Positions 45,373 to 54,028 of a DNA stretch of 64,000 nt are shown here, one piece after another. Made by a program: the position numbers and the translations under genes. The stretch's first letter is position 1; each line of letters opens with the position of its first letter. A model generated the notes under the pieces. That model did no database searches. It was not told the DNA's origin and saw only the letters and a list, made by a program, of their open reading frames with translations. This DNA comes from CALAMC01 sp964459465 (GTDB lineage: Bacteria; Zixibacteria; MSB-5A5; GN15; PGXB01), in assembly GCA_964459465.1 (NCBI GenBank), contig CAYWLR010000003.1:145406-209405 (forward strand), in the 5' to 3' direction.

Positions 45373-46199
45373 TTTAACACCTTTTTAAGTATGGCGCCGA
45401 AAATGAACAAAAGAATAAAAGCAATCACGAATACCGACAGACCCATTATCGTATGCAGCGGCTTGGCCGTAACTTCGATATCGCTGGTATAGGCCGTTAA
45501 AGCCGTGACAAAGACGCGGAAGACGTTCCCCGCTACGGCTATCGGGATCGTGCTTAAAAACAGGATAATCTTGCCGGCCAGATTCCTCTGGGTCATGTAT
45601 GCGTATATCGCGCCGAGCGCCAATAGCGAAATCAGCGAACGCAAACCCGAACAGGCCTCCGCCACCTCGAGTACCTCTCCCGGCAGATGAATGATATTGC
45701 CCTGCCGGACAACCATCATGCCGATGATTGACAATAGCTTCACCGTTACCTTGCTGGCTAGAAGCTGCATCGGGAATGTTGCGGAAAAATAAATAACATA
45801 TGGTATCGGGATCATGAACACCAGAAACAGAATTTCAAACCAGGTCTTCCTGATCATGGCCCCGCCGAAAATGTACAGCGCCAAACCGAACAGGGTAAAC
45901 ACAAGCGACAATCGGACGGTAAAATATTCCGAGGCCCCGTTGCCGATTATAAAAAGCATCATCCCGAATATGACAATGACCAGACCGAGACTGTTTTGAG
46001 ACATCTGAATTTCAGACAGCATCGCCCGCTTTTTCCACAACAGCCACCCCGAAACCAGCGGCACCAGAAAGCCATGCGAATAATTGCTGTCGGAATACCA
46101 GTCATAAACAAGGTCCACCAGCGCTGGCAGGTAAACCAGAAACAAAACCGCCGCCAGCAGAGAAACCGACAGATACTTCTTATTCATTAACGTCGTCAT
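45369..46199 (-). CDS. xrt: Exosortase
   Basis: Exosortases are integral-membrane cysteine transpeptidases that cut PEP-CTERM-type tails at the membrane. The 276-residue protein has about eight helices. The three active-site motifs are present: Cys in EVAEACSGLRSLISL, Arg in AGNVFRVFVTA and His in KPLHTIMGLSVF. The N-terminus has the usual YSHGFLVPLVSGWLLWK. Coupled to EpsI by a 4-bp overlap. No protein in the window carries an obvious PEP-CTERM tail, so its substrates lie elsewhere. A channel gene lies 48 bp upstream. Confidence 0.95.
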   Translation of the reverse strand: MTTLMNKKYLSVSLLAAVLFLVYLPALVDLVYDWYSDSNYSHGFLVPLVSGWLLWKKRAMLSEIQMSQNSLGLVIVIFGMMLFIIGNGASEYFTVRLSLVFTLFGLALYIFGGAMIRKTWFEILFLVFMIPIPYVIYFSATFPMQLLASKVTVKLLSIIGMMVVRQGNIIHLPGEVLEVAEACSGLRSLISLLALGAIYAYMTQRNLAGKIILFLSTIPIAVAGNVFRVFVTALTAYTSDIEVTAKPLHTIMGLSVFVIAFILLFIFGAILKKVLK

Positions 46200-46247
46200 T
46201 ATTATCGAACCCGTTGTTTATATATTCGGTAAAGAACATGCTCCCCT

Positions 46248-47540
46248 TTATTGCCCCGCCACACCCTTCAGACTCCTGAAATCACTGCCGGTCGGATTCT
46301 GGAATACCCGCAAATCGAATTCCGGAATAATAGCCAGAACGTGGTCGAAAATATCCGCCTGAATCGATTCGTAATTGGCCCAGACCTGATCATTGCTGAA
46401 GACATATATTTCCACCGGCAGGCCGGTTTCGCCGGGCTGAAGATGGCGCACAAGAAAGGTCATGTCCCGACGAATCTTCGGGTGGTTTTTCAAATACTGT
46501 ATCAAATACGCCCGGAAGGTGCCGATATTGGTCAACCGTCTCCCATTGACCAGACTGGAAAAGTCGATCTGGTGTTCCCGGTTATACGTTTCCAGTTCTT
46601 CCTGCTTTTTCTTGAGATACTCACGAATATACTGAATCTTCGAAAACCGCCGCAACATTTCTTCGTCGCAAAATTTCACACTGGTCATGTCGATATTGAC
46701 CGCACGCTTTATTCGTCGCCCGCCCGATTCGCTCATCCCGCGCCAGTTCTTGAAGGAATCGGACATCAGGGCGTACGTCGGTATCGTCGATATGGTCTTG
46801 TCCCAGTTTTGCACCTTGACCGAGTAAAGCGTCATATCGATCACGTCGCCGTCGGCACCGTACTTCGGCATTTCGATCCAATCGCCCTTGCGCACCATAT
46901 CATTGAAAGACAATTGCAGGCTGGACACCAGACCCAGAATGGTATCCTTGAATATTAAAAGCAGTATGGCCGACATCGCCCCCATGCCGGTAAGAATCAC
47001 GATTGGCGAATAACCCAGAAGCTTGGAAAAAACCAGTATGGCAATGAGAACAAAAACAATTATCTGAACAATCTGAATGTACCCTTTGATCGGTCGCTCG
47101 CGGGCCAGCTCATAGGTATTGTAAATATCCATGACGGCGTTCAAAAAGCCGTTGATTATCATCATGATGATCAAATATGTGTATATCACCGAAAATCCCT
47201 GGATCTGCTCTTTTATCGGCGGCAGGGCTCCGGCGCAGGCGTAAATCACTATTATCGGAGCCAGGTGCGAAAACCGCACGAACACTTTGCGATTATGAAG
47301 CGCATCATCCCATTTGGTATGACTTCTTTTGACGACAAAGGCGATTATCTGCAGAATAATTCTTTTGGCGATAAAATTGCACAACCAGGCCAGAATCAAT
47401 ATCCCGGCGATTATGATTACCCAGGCCAAAACTTCCGCCGGCGATAATGCCAGTCCCTGCCTCGCCAACCATTCGGTCACGCCGTCCAGTATCCATTCCG
47501 ATGAATCCCCGGCGGCATTTAAAACACGTTCTTCTTCCAT
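46248..47540 (-). CDS. MscS-family mechanosensitive channel (YbdG-like)
   Basis: ATG 47540 is chosen: GGGAG lies just before it, and the extra 35 residues from an upstream ATG have no domain character. The 430-residue protein has membrane helices at about 30-50, 75-95, 125-150 and 155-190, then the MscS core (LTGMGAMSAILLLIFKDTIL as pore helix, FNDMVRKGDWIEMP as beta domain). The long cytoplasmic tail with NIGTFRAYLIQYL, RHLQPGETGLPVEIYVFSND and IQADIFDHVLAIIPEF is that of the YbdG branch. It protects against hypo-osmotic shock. First gene of the minus-strand run; divergent from 47767. Confidence 0.93.
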   Translation of the reverse strand: MEEERVLNAAGDSSEWILDGVTEWLARQGLALSPAEVLAWVIIIAGILILAWLCNFIAKRIILQIIAFVVKRSHTKWDDALHNRKVFVRFSHLAPIIVIYACAGALPPIKEQIQGFSVIYTYLIIMMIINGFLNAVMDIYNTYELARERPIKGYIQIVQIIVFVLIAILVFSKLLGYSPIVILTGMGAMSAILLLIFKDTILGLVSSLQLSFNDMVRKGDWIEMPKYGADGDVIDMTLYSVKVQNWDKTISTIPTYALMSDSFKNWRGMSESGGRRIKRAVNIDMTSVKFCDEEMLRRFSKIQYIREYLKKKQEELETYNREHQIDFSSLVNGRRLTNIGTFRAYLIQYLKNHPKIRRDMTFLVRHLQPGETGLPVEIYVFSNDQVWANYESIQADIFDHVLAIIPEFDLRVFQNPTGSDFRSLKGVAGQ

Positions 47541-47710
47541 TTTTCTCCCGTGGGTATTTGCTCCTGTCGATTCATAACAAAATTCTCCGCCAAAGGAAAT
47601 ATAAAATTGGCGACAAAAAAAATTCGATTCGCCGTCTGGCGGCATTCCGACCGGTTTTTTTACTATAATTCAAAGGTCGCTGTTACGCCCGGCAAATTTC
47701 CCGATTCCAT

Positions 47711-47739
47711 TTGCGGTCCCAAAATAATTTTATTATACT
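47711..47739 (+). promoter_or_regulatory. Promoter of the 47767 gene
   Basis: TTGCGG (47711-47716) and TATACT (47734-47739) are 17 bp apart; transcription would start near 47746, directly ahead of the ribosome site AAGGAGG at 47754-47760. Confidence 0.55.
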
Positions 47740-47766
47740 TATCCTGTCTTTATAAGGAGGGTATTC

Positions 47767-48768
47767 ATGAAATACTGTTTATCAATTGCGCTATTTTCGC
47801 TGGTAATCATGGCCTTTTCACCCGTCATGGCCGAAAAGGGACTGGTAATTGAATCCCGGACGACGATCGACTTTATGGGTATGGGAGGAACCACTTCGAC
47901 TTCGACCGTTTTCCTGAAACCCGGCGTGGCCCGCACCTTCGGCTCCACCGAACCCCAGGGTATGATGAGCTATTTGCCCGAAATGTTAAGCAGGGAAACC
48001 AATAACCTCATCAATCTCGAAAAACGCATCGGCTGGAATCTCGACACCCTGACCAAAACATATACTGAAATCGATCTGGCTCCCCCGATGGAACCCGATA
48101 CCGCCGGGGTCGATACGGGATTGGTGTCTTTTAATTTTCCTAAAGATACTGCGGCCGGTTCATACGTCTGGGAAACGACCTGGGATTCGACCGCCGCCCG
48201 CGAAAATGTCAACGGGTTTTCATGCCGGAAATACACGATAAGAACCGTCGGTCGCTCCTCGGTCGAAGAAAAAGATTCATGCCTCGTTAATAGCGAATTT
48301 TGGATATCCCGTAATATTTCAGGTCGGGATATTTATAAGGCATATGCGGCATTTCAGATGGATACCCTCTATCTTAAAGGTAGTGACGTTAGTAAAGAAG
48401 ACGACGGGATTACCGACGTTCTGATTCATCATGTCCTGGCGATGGAGCGCAAATCCCTTGCCTCCGACGGCGTCACCATGAAATACCGGATTAATGCAAA
48501 AATGCCGTTGTTTGATTTGCCGTCAGAAGATAAACGGCAGGCAATACTGGATGGCATAGATACCCTGGGACTCCCTGATTCAACGGATGCCGGGCTCAAC
48601 GATCAGGTGAAAGGCATGCTGAAAAACCTGTTCAGCGGTGACGATGATTTGATGGATTTTATAAACATGTCTCATGAAGTAATTAGCATCAAACACCGGG
48701 ATCTGGACGATAGCCTGTTTGTGATACCGGACGGATATTCACTTAAAGAAGAGACTGAAATGGAATAA
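47767..48768 (+). CDS. Exported DUF4412-like protein
   Basis: The 333-residue protein has a signal peptide (residues 1-22, ending PVMAEK) and a very strong ribosome site (AAGGAGG, 6 nt before ATG). The body resembles DUF4412-type periplasmic proteins: TTIDFMGMGGTTSTS, INLEKRIGWNLDTLTKTYTEID, then NGFSCRKYTIRT and EFWISRNISGRD. These are lolA-like or outer-membrane-associated beta proteins of unknown function. Assignment to the family is by pattern and moderate. It stands alone, divergent from the channel gene and convergent with the GNAT-C39 gene. Confidence 0.75.
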   Translation: MKYCLSIALFSLVIMAFSPVMAEKGLVIESRTTIDFMGMGGTTSTSTVFLKPGVARTFGSTEPQGMMSYLPEMLSRETNNLINLEKRIGWNLDTLTKTYTEIDLAPPMEPDTAGVDTGLVSFNFPKDTAAGSYVWETTWDSTAARENVNGFSCRKYTIRTVGRSSVEEKDSCLVNSEFWISRNISGRDIYKAYAAFQMDTLYLKGSDVSKEDDGITDVLIHHVLAMERKSLASDGVTMKYRINAKMPLFDLPSEDKRQAILDGIDTLGLPDSTDAGLNDQVKGMLKNLFSGDDDLMDFINMSHEVISIKHRDLDDSLFVIPDGYSLKEETEME

Positions 48769-48787
48769 TCGCGCTCCTGACAACCGA

Positions 48788-49900
48788 CTATTGCCCGGGT
48801 CCGATCAGCACCGTATATCGATAGGTCTCCCGGCCGTAGCGGCTCATGCGCAAAAACTCCCGAATCGGTATTTTCAGATTCCGTGCCCGGAGTGCATGAT
48901 CGGCGTACGAATTCTCATCGGGGTCATTGATATATACATGGTTCCTGTCAAAACCGGTGATCAGCACCCAGTGAGGGATACGATCCCCGGTCAGACGATA
49001 AGTGCTTATAAGTGTAATCGGCACCAGCCCGCGATACATGGCACAGCGAATGTCGTCGAAATTGTAATCATACGTGGCGGCCCCGGCGCCCAGCTTCAGT
49101 GCCGTTTCTTTCATGTCGGCATGAACCAGTCGGATGACATCGCGCTTTTGTTCGTCGCGCACCGACCTTGAAAAGGGCGTTTTATCCGTCGCCGACAACA
49201 CTCGCGCACTCAAACCGCGTCTTATGGCCGCCAGCGCCAGGCCGAATGGGCCGGTCCCGCCGATGCCCGAAGTCATGTAAATAAGCGTCGCCTCTTTCCA
49301 AATGTTGAATTCCAATTCCCGATGCCCGTGTTTTATGGCGTCGAAATATTGCAAAGCCATGATCAAGCAGGCCGGACCACAGGTGAACTCCAGCGTCTGG
49401 GCATAGTATGGCACTTTGAACCGGACGGTATCCTCGCTTTCGATATCCAGCTCTTTGACCATCTTATACGCCGTGCATCCGTCCTCATAATACTCGGGCA
49501 TGGTCTCATGAATCTTGTAACCGTGCTTTTCATAAAAGGGGATAGCCGTGTCATTATCCGCCCGGACCTCGAGCGATATCACCTTCAACCCGCGCCGCAC
49601 CGCCTCTAGTTCTCCCTCGCGCACCAGGGCCGTTCCGATCCCCTGGCCGCGAAAATCGGAATCGACCACGACATTGTACAACCGCCCGCTGTGACCTCGC
49701 CGACGCCACAGCAGGTATATCGCCCCCGCCATCCGGCCATGGCACTCCGCGATCAATATCGTCGAGCGGGCGTGACCGAGAAGATATTCGATGCGGTGAC
49801 GCTTGAACCGGTCCGTCGCAAAACCGCGCGACTCCAAATTGAAAAGCGTATCGGTGTCGTGCTGTGAGGCGATACGAATTGTTAAAACCGGTGCAATCAT
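48788..49900 (-). CDS. GNAT acetyltransferase fused to C39-like peptidase
   Basis: The 370-residue protein joins a GNAT domain (about 5-148; acetyl-CoA loop VDSDFRGQGIGTALVREGE, then YEKHGYKIHETMPEYY) to a papain-like C39 peptidase domain (about 160-365). The peptidase has Cys in EFTCGPACLIMAL, His in PHWVLITGFDRN and Asp in YINDPDEN, so the triad is intact. Such fusions are known beside RLAN/ATP-grasp genes and have been predicted to act in making or modifying small peptides or amides. Its ATG overlaps the ATP-grasp stop by four bases (49897-49900). Substrate unknown. Together the three genes form one coupled unit. Confidence 0.9.
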   Translation of the reverse strand: MIAPVLTIRIASQHDTDTLFNLESRGFATDRFKRHRIEYLLGHARSTILIAECHGRMAGAIYLLWRRRGHSGRLYNVVVDSDFRGQGIGTALVREGELEAVRRGLKVISLEVRADNDTAIPFYEKHGYKIHETMPEYYEDGCTAYKMVKELDIESEDTVRFKVPYYAQTLEFTCGPACLIMALQYFDAIKHGHRELEFNIWKEATLIYMTSGIGGTGPFGLALAAIRRGLSARVLSATDKTPFSRSVRDEQKRDVIRLVHADMKETALKLGAGAATYDYNFDDIRCAMYRGLVPITLISTYRLTGDRIPHWVLITGFDRNHVYINDPDENSYADHALRARNLKIPIREFLRMSRYGRETYRYTVLIGPGQ

Positions 49901-50784
49901 GACGGATATCCGGGTATCAGATACCGCACCAGACGGTCATAAAGGTCGGGTGCCTTATGGTCTTCTTCCCCGGCATAAATGGTCGGATTGTCGTTCACTT
50001 CGATGACCACAAAGTCACCGTTGACCTGCTTCAAATCGACGCCGTACAGCCCCTGCCCGACGGCGTTGGCCGCTTCGACCGCTCGCCGAACCAATTGCGG
50101 CGGGATTTCCGTCAATGGCACGGCTTTGATCGAACCGCGCACGGTGTGACCTTCGGAAGTGTACGTCAGTATTTTCCAGCGCCGTGATGGTATCCCGTAC
50201 TTGCAGGCATAAAGCGGTTCCCCGCCGAGCACGCCGATCCGCCAGTCGAAGACGGACCGAATGAATTTCTGCGCGACAATGCGGTCGGCCCGGCGGAAAA
50301 AACGCTTGCCGATCGTGATAAACTCCGCCGGCGTTTCCGCTTTCTCGACATATAATGAAAAACTACTGTGCGGCGCTTTCAATACCATCGGGCGACCCAG
50401 CTCCTCCAGAAGCCGGGCGCCGTGCTCGCGCGTCAGTTCCTGCTCCTGAACAAACCGCGTCTCCGGAATCACCACCCCCGCGCGAATCAGATGCTGATAC
50501 ATGCTGACTTTGTCACAGCAGATACGTATGGAATCGGGATCGTCGATGACGCGAACGCCGTGCATCTCTGCCGTCCGGGCGGCGGCATAAGCGGCGTTGA
50601 GCGGGTCGGTCAGCGCCCGGATATATATGGCGTCGTATTCCGGGATGCGAAATATATCCGGTCGGAAAAGGAAATCCACGCGGTGGTTGTACTTACGAGC
50701 CACCTGGGCGAAACGCATCAGCGCGTCCATCTCGCCGCCGCTGGAAATATTGTATCGCTCCAGATATACGCCTATTCGCCCCAT
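49897..50784 (-). CDS. RimK-like ATP-grasp ligase
   Basis: The 295-residue enzyme is an ATP-grasp ligase that would form a peptide or amide bond through an acyl phosphate. Visible are DDPDSIRICCDKVSMYQHL (start of the ATP-grasp region), RPMVLKAPHSSFSLYVEK (ATP-binding Lys), IVAQKFIRSVFDWRIGVLGG (hinge and Arg) and YGVDLKQVNGDFVVIEVNDNP (metal-binding Glu and Asn). In most bacteria this RimK-like domain is fused to an N-terminal RLAN domain in a protein of about 480 residues. Here that part is the separate gene at 50772-51443, which overlaps this one by 13 bp. Probably acts as a complex with it. Confidence 0.93.
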   Translation of the reverse strand: MGRIGVYLERYNISSGGEMDALMRFAQVARKYNHRVDFLFRPDIFRIPEYDAIYIRALTDPLNAAYAAARTAEMHGVRVIDDPDSIRICCDKVSMYQHLIRAGVVIPETRFVQEQELTREHGARLLEELGRPMVLKAPHSSFSLYVEKAETPAEFITIGKRFFRRADRIVAQKFIRSVFDWRIGVLGGEPLYACKYGIPSRRWKILTYTSEGHTVRGSIKAVPLTEIPPQLVRRAVEAANAVGQGLYGVDLKQVNGDFVVIEVNDNPTIYAGEEDHKAPDLYDRLVRYLIPGYPS

Positions 50785-51443
50785 CGCACCAGCTTTTCCA
50801 GATGATTCAATTCCCGTTCGCCGAGTTTATCGAACGGCAAATGCGAAATGTCGCTGACTAGAAATTGTCCTTCTAAGGTTATTATCACCCGCACTTTTGC
50901 CAGCGGAATGTGAAACTCCCGCCATATCTTGTCGGATATATCTCGAAACCGAGGCGAAACACACCAGCCCAAAACCGTCCGGAAATAAATCACCCGGCTT
51001 CCCGGCGGCAAAACCTGGCAACACATGGCATACTTGAAATTACGCGTCATTGATCTGGCAATCGAGTGCTCCCGCCCCGGCTCATGGACAATCCGGCTTT
51101 TAATCATGAAGGGATTGATCGGGTCGATTATCACCGGGGGCTCGAAATAACTATTGCTGATATAAAATTCGGGTATCGCAAATCCTGCCAGACGCGCCTT
51201 CTCCAGAAACAGCGGCGGAACATAGGCATCGATCATCTCCTGACACGTGGGGAAGATGGTCCGTCCCTCAAGCTCATGATCCTGCGAGGCATAATAGCCC
51301 CTTTCCATGTAGTTGTAATTACCCGCAAGATTCACCAATGCTTTGTCGGGAAGATAGGTCGCAATATAATTATTATCTTCGGCCCGCCGAATTATGCGGC
51401 TGACACCGTTCGGTGGTTTGGACAAGGCTATGGAAGCCGGCAT
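50772..51443 (-). CDS. RLAN (RimK-like ATP-grasp N-terminal) domain protein
   Basis: The 223-residue protein matches the RLAN domain that normally precedes RimK-like ATP-grasp domains: ALVNLAGNYNYMERGYYAS followed by ELEGRTIFPTCQEMID, the counterpart of the usual VVNLxRSYRYxSxGYY block. The C-terminal part (FHIPLAKVRVIITLEGQFL, DISHLPFDKLGERELNHLEK) resembles the linker before ATP-grasp in fused forms. No catalytic residues are known. It is the first gene of the three-gene unit and overlaps the ATP-grasp gene by 13 bp, indicating a natural split of the usual single chain or the ancestral unfused state. Not a frameshift: both parts have full-length starts and stops. Confidence 0.82.
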   Translation of the reverse strand: MPASIALSKPPNGVSRIIRRAEDNNYIATYLPDKALVNLAGNYNYMERGYYASQDHELEGRTIFPTCQEMIDAYVPPLFLEKARLAGFAIPEFYISNSYFEPPVIIDPINPFMIKSRIVHEPGREHSIARSMTRNFKYAMCCQVLPPGSRVIYFRTVLGWCVSPRFRDISDKIWREFHIPLAKVRVIITLEGQFLVSDISHLPFDKLGERELNHLEKLVRWGE

Positions 51444-51540
51444 CGACTCTATCGCACCTTCCGATATTAAAATTCCGTGCTAAATATAGATTGCTCAAAT
51501 CTGCCCGTCAATAGCAATGGCCCGGCCGAAATAATTATAA

Positions 51541-51574
51541 AAACCGGGTTCTTGCCGGTTCCAAAGCCCGGTTT
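51541..51574. promoter_or_regulatory. Hairpin in divergent intergenic region
   Basis: AAACCGGG (51541-51548) pairs with CCCGGTTT (51567-51574) over an 18-nt loop. It lies between two divergent genes, so it is unlikely to be an ordinary terminator; a leader structure or operator is possible. Confidence 0.3.
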
Positions 51575-51694
51575 TGATCACCATTCTTGACAAAACATGG
51601 ATTTGCCATATCTTATATTGTAAAGGCATTACTTTCCAACTACACGCGGCAACATGCCTTGCGGGTGGCAAAATTCTTACCGGCGGGGGTGTAT

Positions 51695-52942
51695 ATGTCC
51701 ATTAAGAGAAAATCTTGGGTTTACCTTTCAACGGTCGCTCTTTTCCTGTCTTTTTTCATCCCATCGACGGTTTTGGCGACTTTCTCGATCGTCGCCGTCG
51801 ATACCACCACCGGGGCCGTCGGTGGCGCCGGGGCCTCGTGCATCAATAACTCCTACATCATCAACGACCTCATCGAGGGTGTCGGGGCAATCCACACACA
51901 GGCGTGGTATTTGGCCGCCAATCAGGTGAACGCCCGGATGCGCATGTTGGCCGGCGATACACCCGAACAAATTATCACCTGGCTTTACAATAACGACGCC
52001 GAAAGCACGCCCGAGTATCGCCAGTATGGCATCGTCACTCTGACCGGGCCCGGTGCCTCGGCCGGTTTCACCGGAAATGCCACCACGATTTGGAGAGATC
52101 ACGCCACCGGCCCGGGATATTCAATTCAGGGTAATATCCTTTTGGGTCCGGAAATTGTCGCCGGTATGGAAACCGCCTTTTTGGCCGCCGAGGGCCCTCT
52201 CGAGGAAAAACTCATGGCCGCCATGAATGCCGCCGACATCCCCGCCGCCGATACCCGGTGTGCCTCCTGCAATAAACCGGCCATTTCGGCCTTCATTAAA
52301 GTCCTGCGGCCCGGCGACGGTCTCGTCCCATATCTCGCCATCGATATCCCCACCACCACCTGCCCGGTCAATCCAATGGATTCCCTCCGGCTCAAATTCG
52401 CCCAATGGCAACAGCGCAAATTGGCCGACCCCGAACTTTCATCCATCGTGGCCGTACCCGACACCATCGCCGCCACCGGCGATGATACCGCCTTTATAAC
52501 CATCACCCCGCTTAATTTCGAGGGTAATCCGCCGTCGGAGGACTGCCATATCGATCTGGTTCATACCGGAGACGGGGTATTGTCCGAAGTCACGGACAAC
52601 GGCGACGGTACTTTCGGGGCCTTTATCGTTTCACCGCTTGCCTACGGCAAAGATACCGTCATGGCTTTTGTGACCGCCGGCGGGGAGACCGTCGAAATTA
52701 CTCAAAAAGCTATTGTGCATTATTTCCGGTGCGGCGATGCCTCCGGCGATGGCGTCATAAACCTGCTGGACATACTGTATGTGATTTCGGCCATCTACAA
52801 CAGCCCGCCCGGACCGGCCCCGGTGCCGCCCGATGCCGGCGATGCCAACGGCGATGGCAATTTGAATCTGGTCGATATTTTGTATTTGATAGATTATATC
52901 TATTCCAACCCGCCCGGCCCCGTCCCCATCTGCCCGGAATAA
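51695..52942 (+). CDS. Secreted DUF1028 protein with Ig-like domain and dockerin
   Basis: ATG 51695 follows a G-rich ribosome-like run (CGGGGGTG) and starts a signal peptide (YLSTVALFLSFFIPSTVLAT). The 415-residue protein has a DUF1028 domain right after cleavage (about 29-240): TFSIVAVDTTTGAVGGAGAS, GAIHTQAWYLAANQVNAR, GYSIQGNILLGPEIVAGME. DUF1028 members have an Ntn-hydrolase-like fold and unknown activity. Then comes an invasin-like Ig domain (about 265-340: VAVPDTIAATGDDTAFITI) and a C-terminal dockerin pair (GDGVINLLDILYVISAI and GDGNLNLVDILYLIDYI), ending in proline-rich tails. It therefore joins the extracellular dockerin set at 1-7.6 kb. Monocistronic. Confidence 0.92.
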   Translation: MSIKRKSWVYLSTVALFLSFFIPSTVLATFSIVAVDTTTGAVGGAGASCINNSYIINDLIEGVGAIHTQAWYLAANQVNARMRMLAGDTPEQIITWLYNNDAESTPEYRQYGIVTLTGPGASAGFTGNATTIWRDHATGPGYSIQGNILLGPEIVAGMETAFLAAEGPLEEKLMAAMNAADIPAADTRCASCNKPAISAFIKVLRPGDGLVPYLAIDIPTTTCPVNPMDSLRLKFAQWQQRKLADPELSSIVAVPDTIAATGDDTAFITITPLNFEGNPPSEDCHIDLVHTGDGVLSEVTDNGDGTFGAFIVSPLAYGKDTVMAFVTAGGETVEITQKAIVHYFRCGDASGDGVINLLDILYVISAIYNSPPGPAPVPPDAGDANGDGNLNLVDILYLIDYIYSNPPGPVPICPE

Positions 52943-53055
52943 ATATGCCCCTGCCGGGGTCGCCCACGGTAACGAATCTATATTGCTTTATGCGGCGTAT
53001 ATACATCACCTTACCGGCGATTGACAAGAGCCATATAACTTTATAAATTTAGCCC

Positions 53056-53526
53056 ATGCTTAAACTCGATATTCCTGATTTTGGGAAACTGGCTATCGAA
53101 CATCTCGTGCTCGATTTTTCCGGGACGCTGTCGATTGATGGCATCCTTGTCGAGGGTGTCGTCGAGCGGCTGAAACGCATCGGTTCTTTTCTGGAAATCC
53201 ACATTCTCACCGCCGACACCCATGGCCATGCCGCCGAACAACTCCACGACATTAACGCCACCGTGGAAATTCTCACCGGCGATCGCCATACCGCCCAAAA
53301 ACGCGACTATATAAGAAAACTTGGAGCGGTCAGGTGCATCGCCGTTGGCAACGGCAACAACGACACGGGCATGCTCGAGGAAGCCGTTGTCGGGATATGT
53401 ATCTGCGCCGACGAGGGTTGTGCGATCGAGACTTTGCAAGCCTCAAATGTCCTGGTGCATAGCCCGCTCGATGCCCTGGATCTGATTCTCAATTCCAACC
53501 GCCTGAAAGCGACACTGCGGCGGTGA
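53056..53526 (+). CDS. Small HAD-family phosphatase, P-type-ATPase-like
   Basis: The 156-residue cytoplasmic protein is a minimal HAD domain related to the phosphorylation domain of P-type ATPases. Motif I is LVLDFSGTLSIDG (residues about 17-29), where the second Asp of DxD is replaced by Ser as in P-type ATPases (DxxGTL); motif II is HILTAD; motif IV is GNGNNDTGML. Free-standing members are called soluble P-type ATPase-like phosphatases. Substrate unknown. It is convergent with the SHOCT gene after 17 bp. Confidence 0.85.
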   Translation: MLKLDIPDFGKLAIEHLVLDFSGTLSIDGILVEGVVERLKRIGSFLEIHILTADTHGHAAEQLHDINATVEILTGDRHTAQKRDYIRKLGAVRCIAVGNGNNDTGMLEEAVVGICICADEGCAIETLQASNVLVHSPLDALDLILNSNRLKATLRR

Positions 53527-53543
53527 AAAAGCCGCCGACGCCT

Positions 53544-54026
53544 TCACTCCGTGAAGATCCGCACCTGCTCGCCGTTAGCGTCATTGACCTCGATTTTCAT
53601 CTCTTTCAGCGCCATCAATAGCTCATCGATGGAGTTTTTGTCGATGTTATTCAAGTCCAGATCGATTCCCTTTTCACCCAGCTTTCGGCTGATTTTCTCC
53701 TTGGCGCTGTCCGGCATGACCGAACCGATTTTTATGCCCGCCTTGATGATTCCCAGCGGGATTTTGATATTTACCTGCTCCGGTGGATGGCCGTCCTTGC
53801 CGACCGAATTGACCAGTATCCGTAAATATTTCGGATCGGTCGAGCTTTTTACTTCGCCCGGAGTCTTCTGGTTCTCGCCTGTATTATAATCGAAAGATTC
53901 CTTATGCCCGGCGCGATGCGTTTCGACATCGGCCTCTCCGATGGCATTCAGCAACTTCTCCGCCTGCTCTACCGTTATTTTGCCGTTCGCCAGCATATCC
54001 AGAATTTTACGTCTTTCTTCACTCAC
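53544..54026 (-). CDS. SHOCT-like domain protein
   Basis: The 160-residue cytoplasmic protein begins with a SHOCT-like helix pair (ILDMLANGKITVEQAEKLL), as in YvlB and LiaX N-termini, then a linker and a conserved C-terminal region (YLRILVNSVGKDGHPPEQVN, KIPLGIIKAGIKIGSVMP, IDELLMALKEMKIEV). Such proteins occur with DUF2089 regulators and are thought to act in envelope-stress responses, though the mechanism is unknown. It is the last gene of a three-gene operon, 2 bp behind the DUF2089 gene. Confidence 0.83.
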   Translation of the reverse strand: MSEERRKILDMLANGKITVEQAEKLLNAIGEADVETHRAGHKESFDYNTGENQKTPGEVKSSTDPKYLRILVNSVGKDGHPPEQVNIKIPLGIIKAGIKIGSVMPDSAKEKISRKLGEKGIDLDLNNIDKNSIDELLMALKEMKIEVNDANGEQVRIFTE

Positions 54027-54028
54027 GA

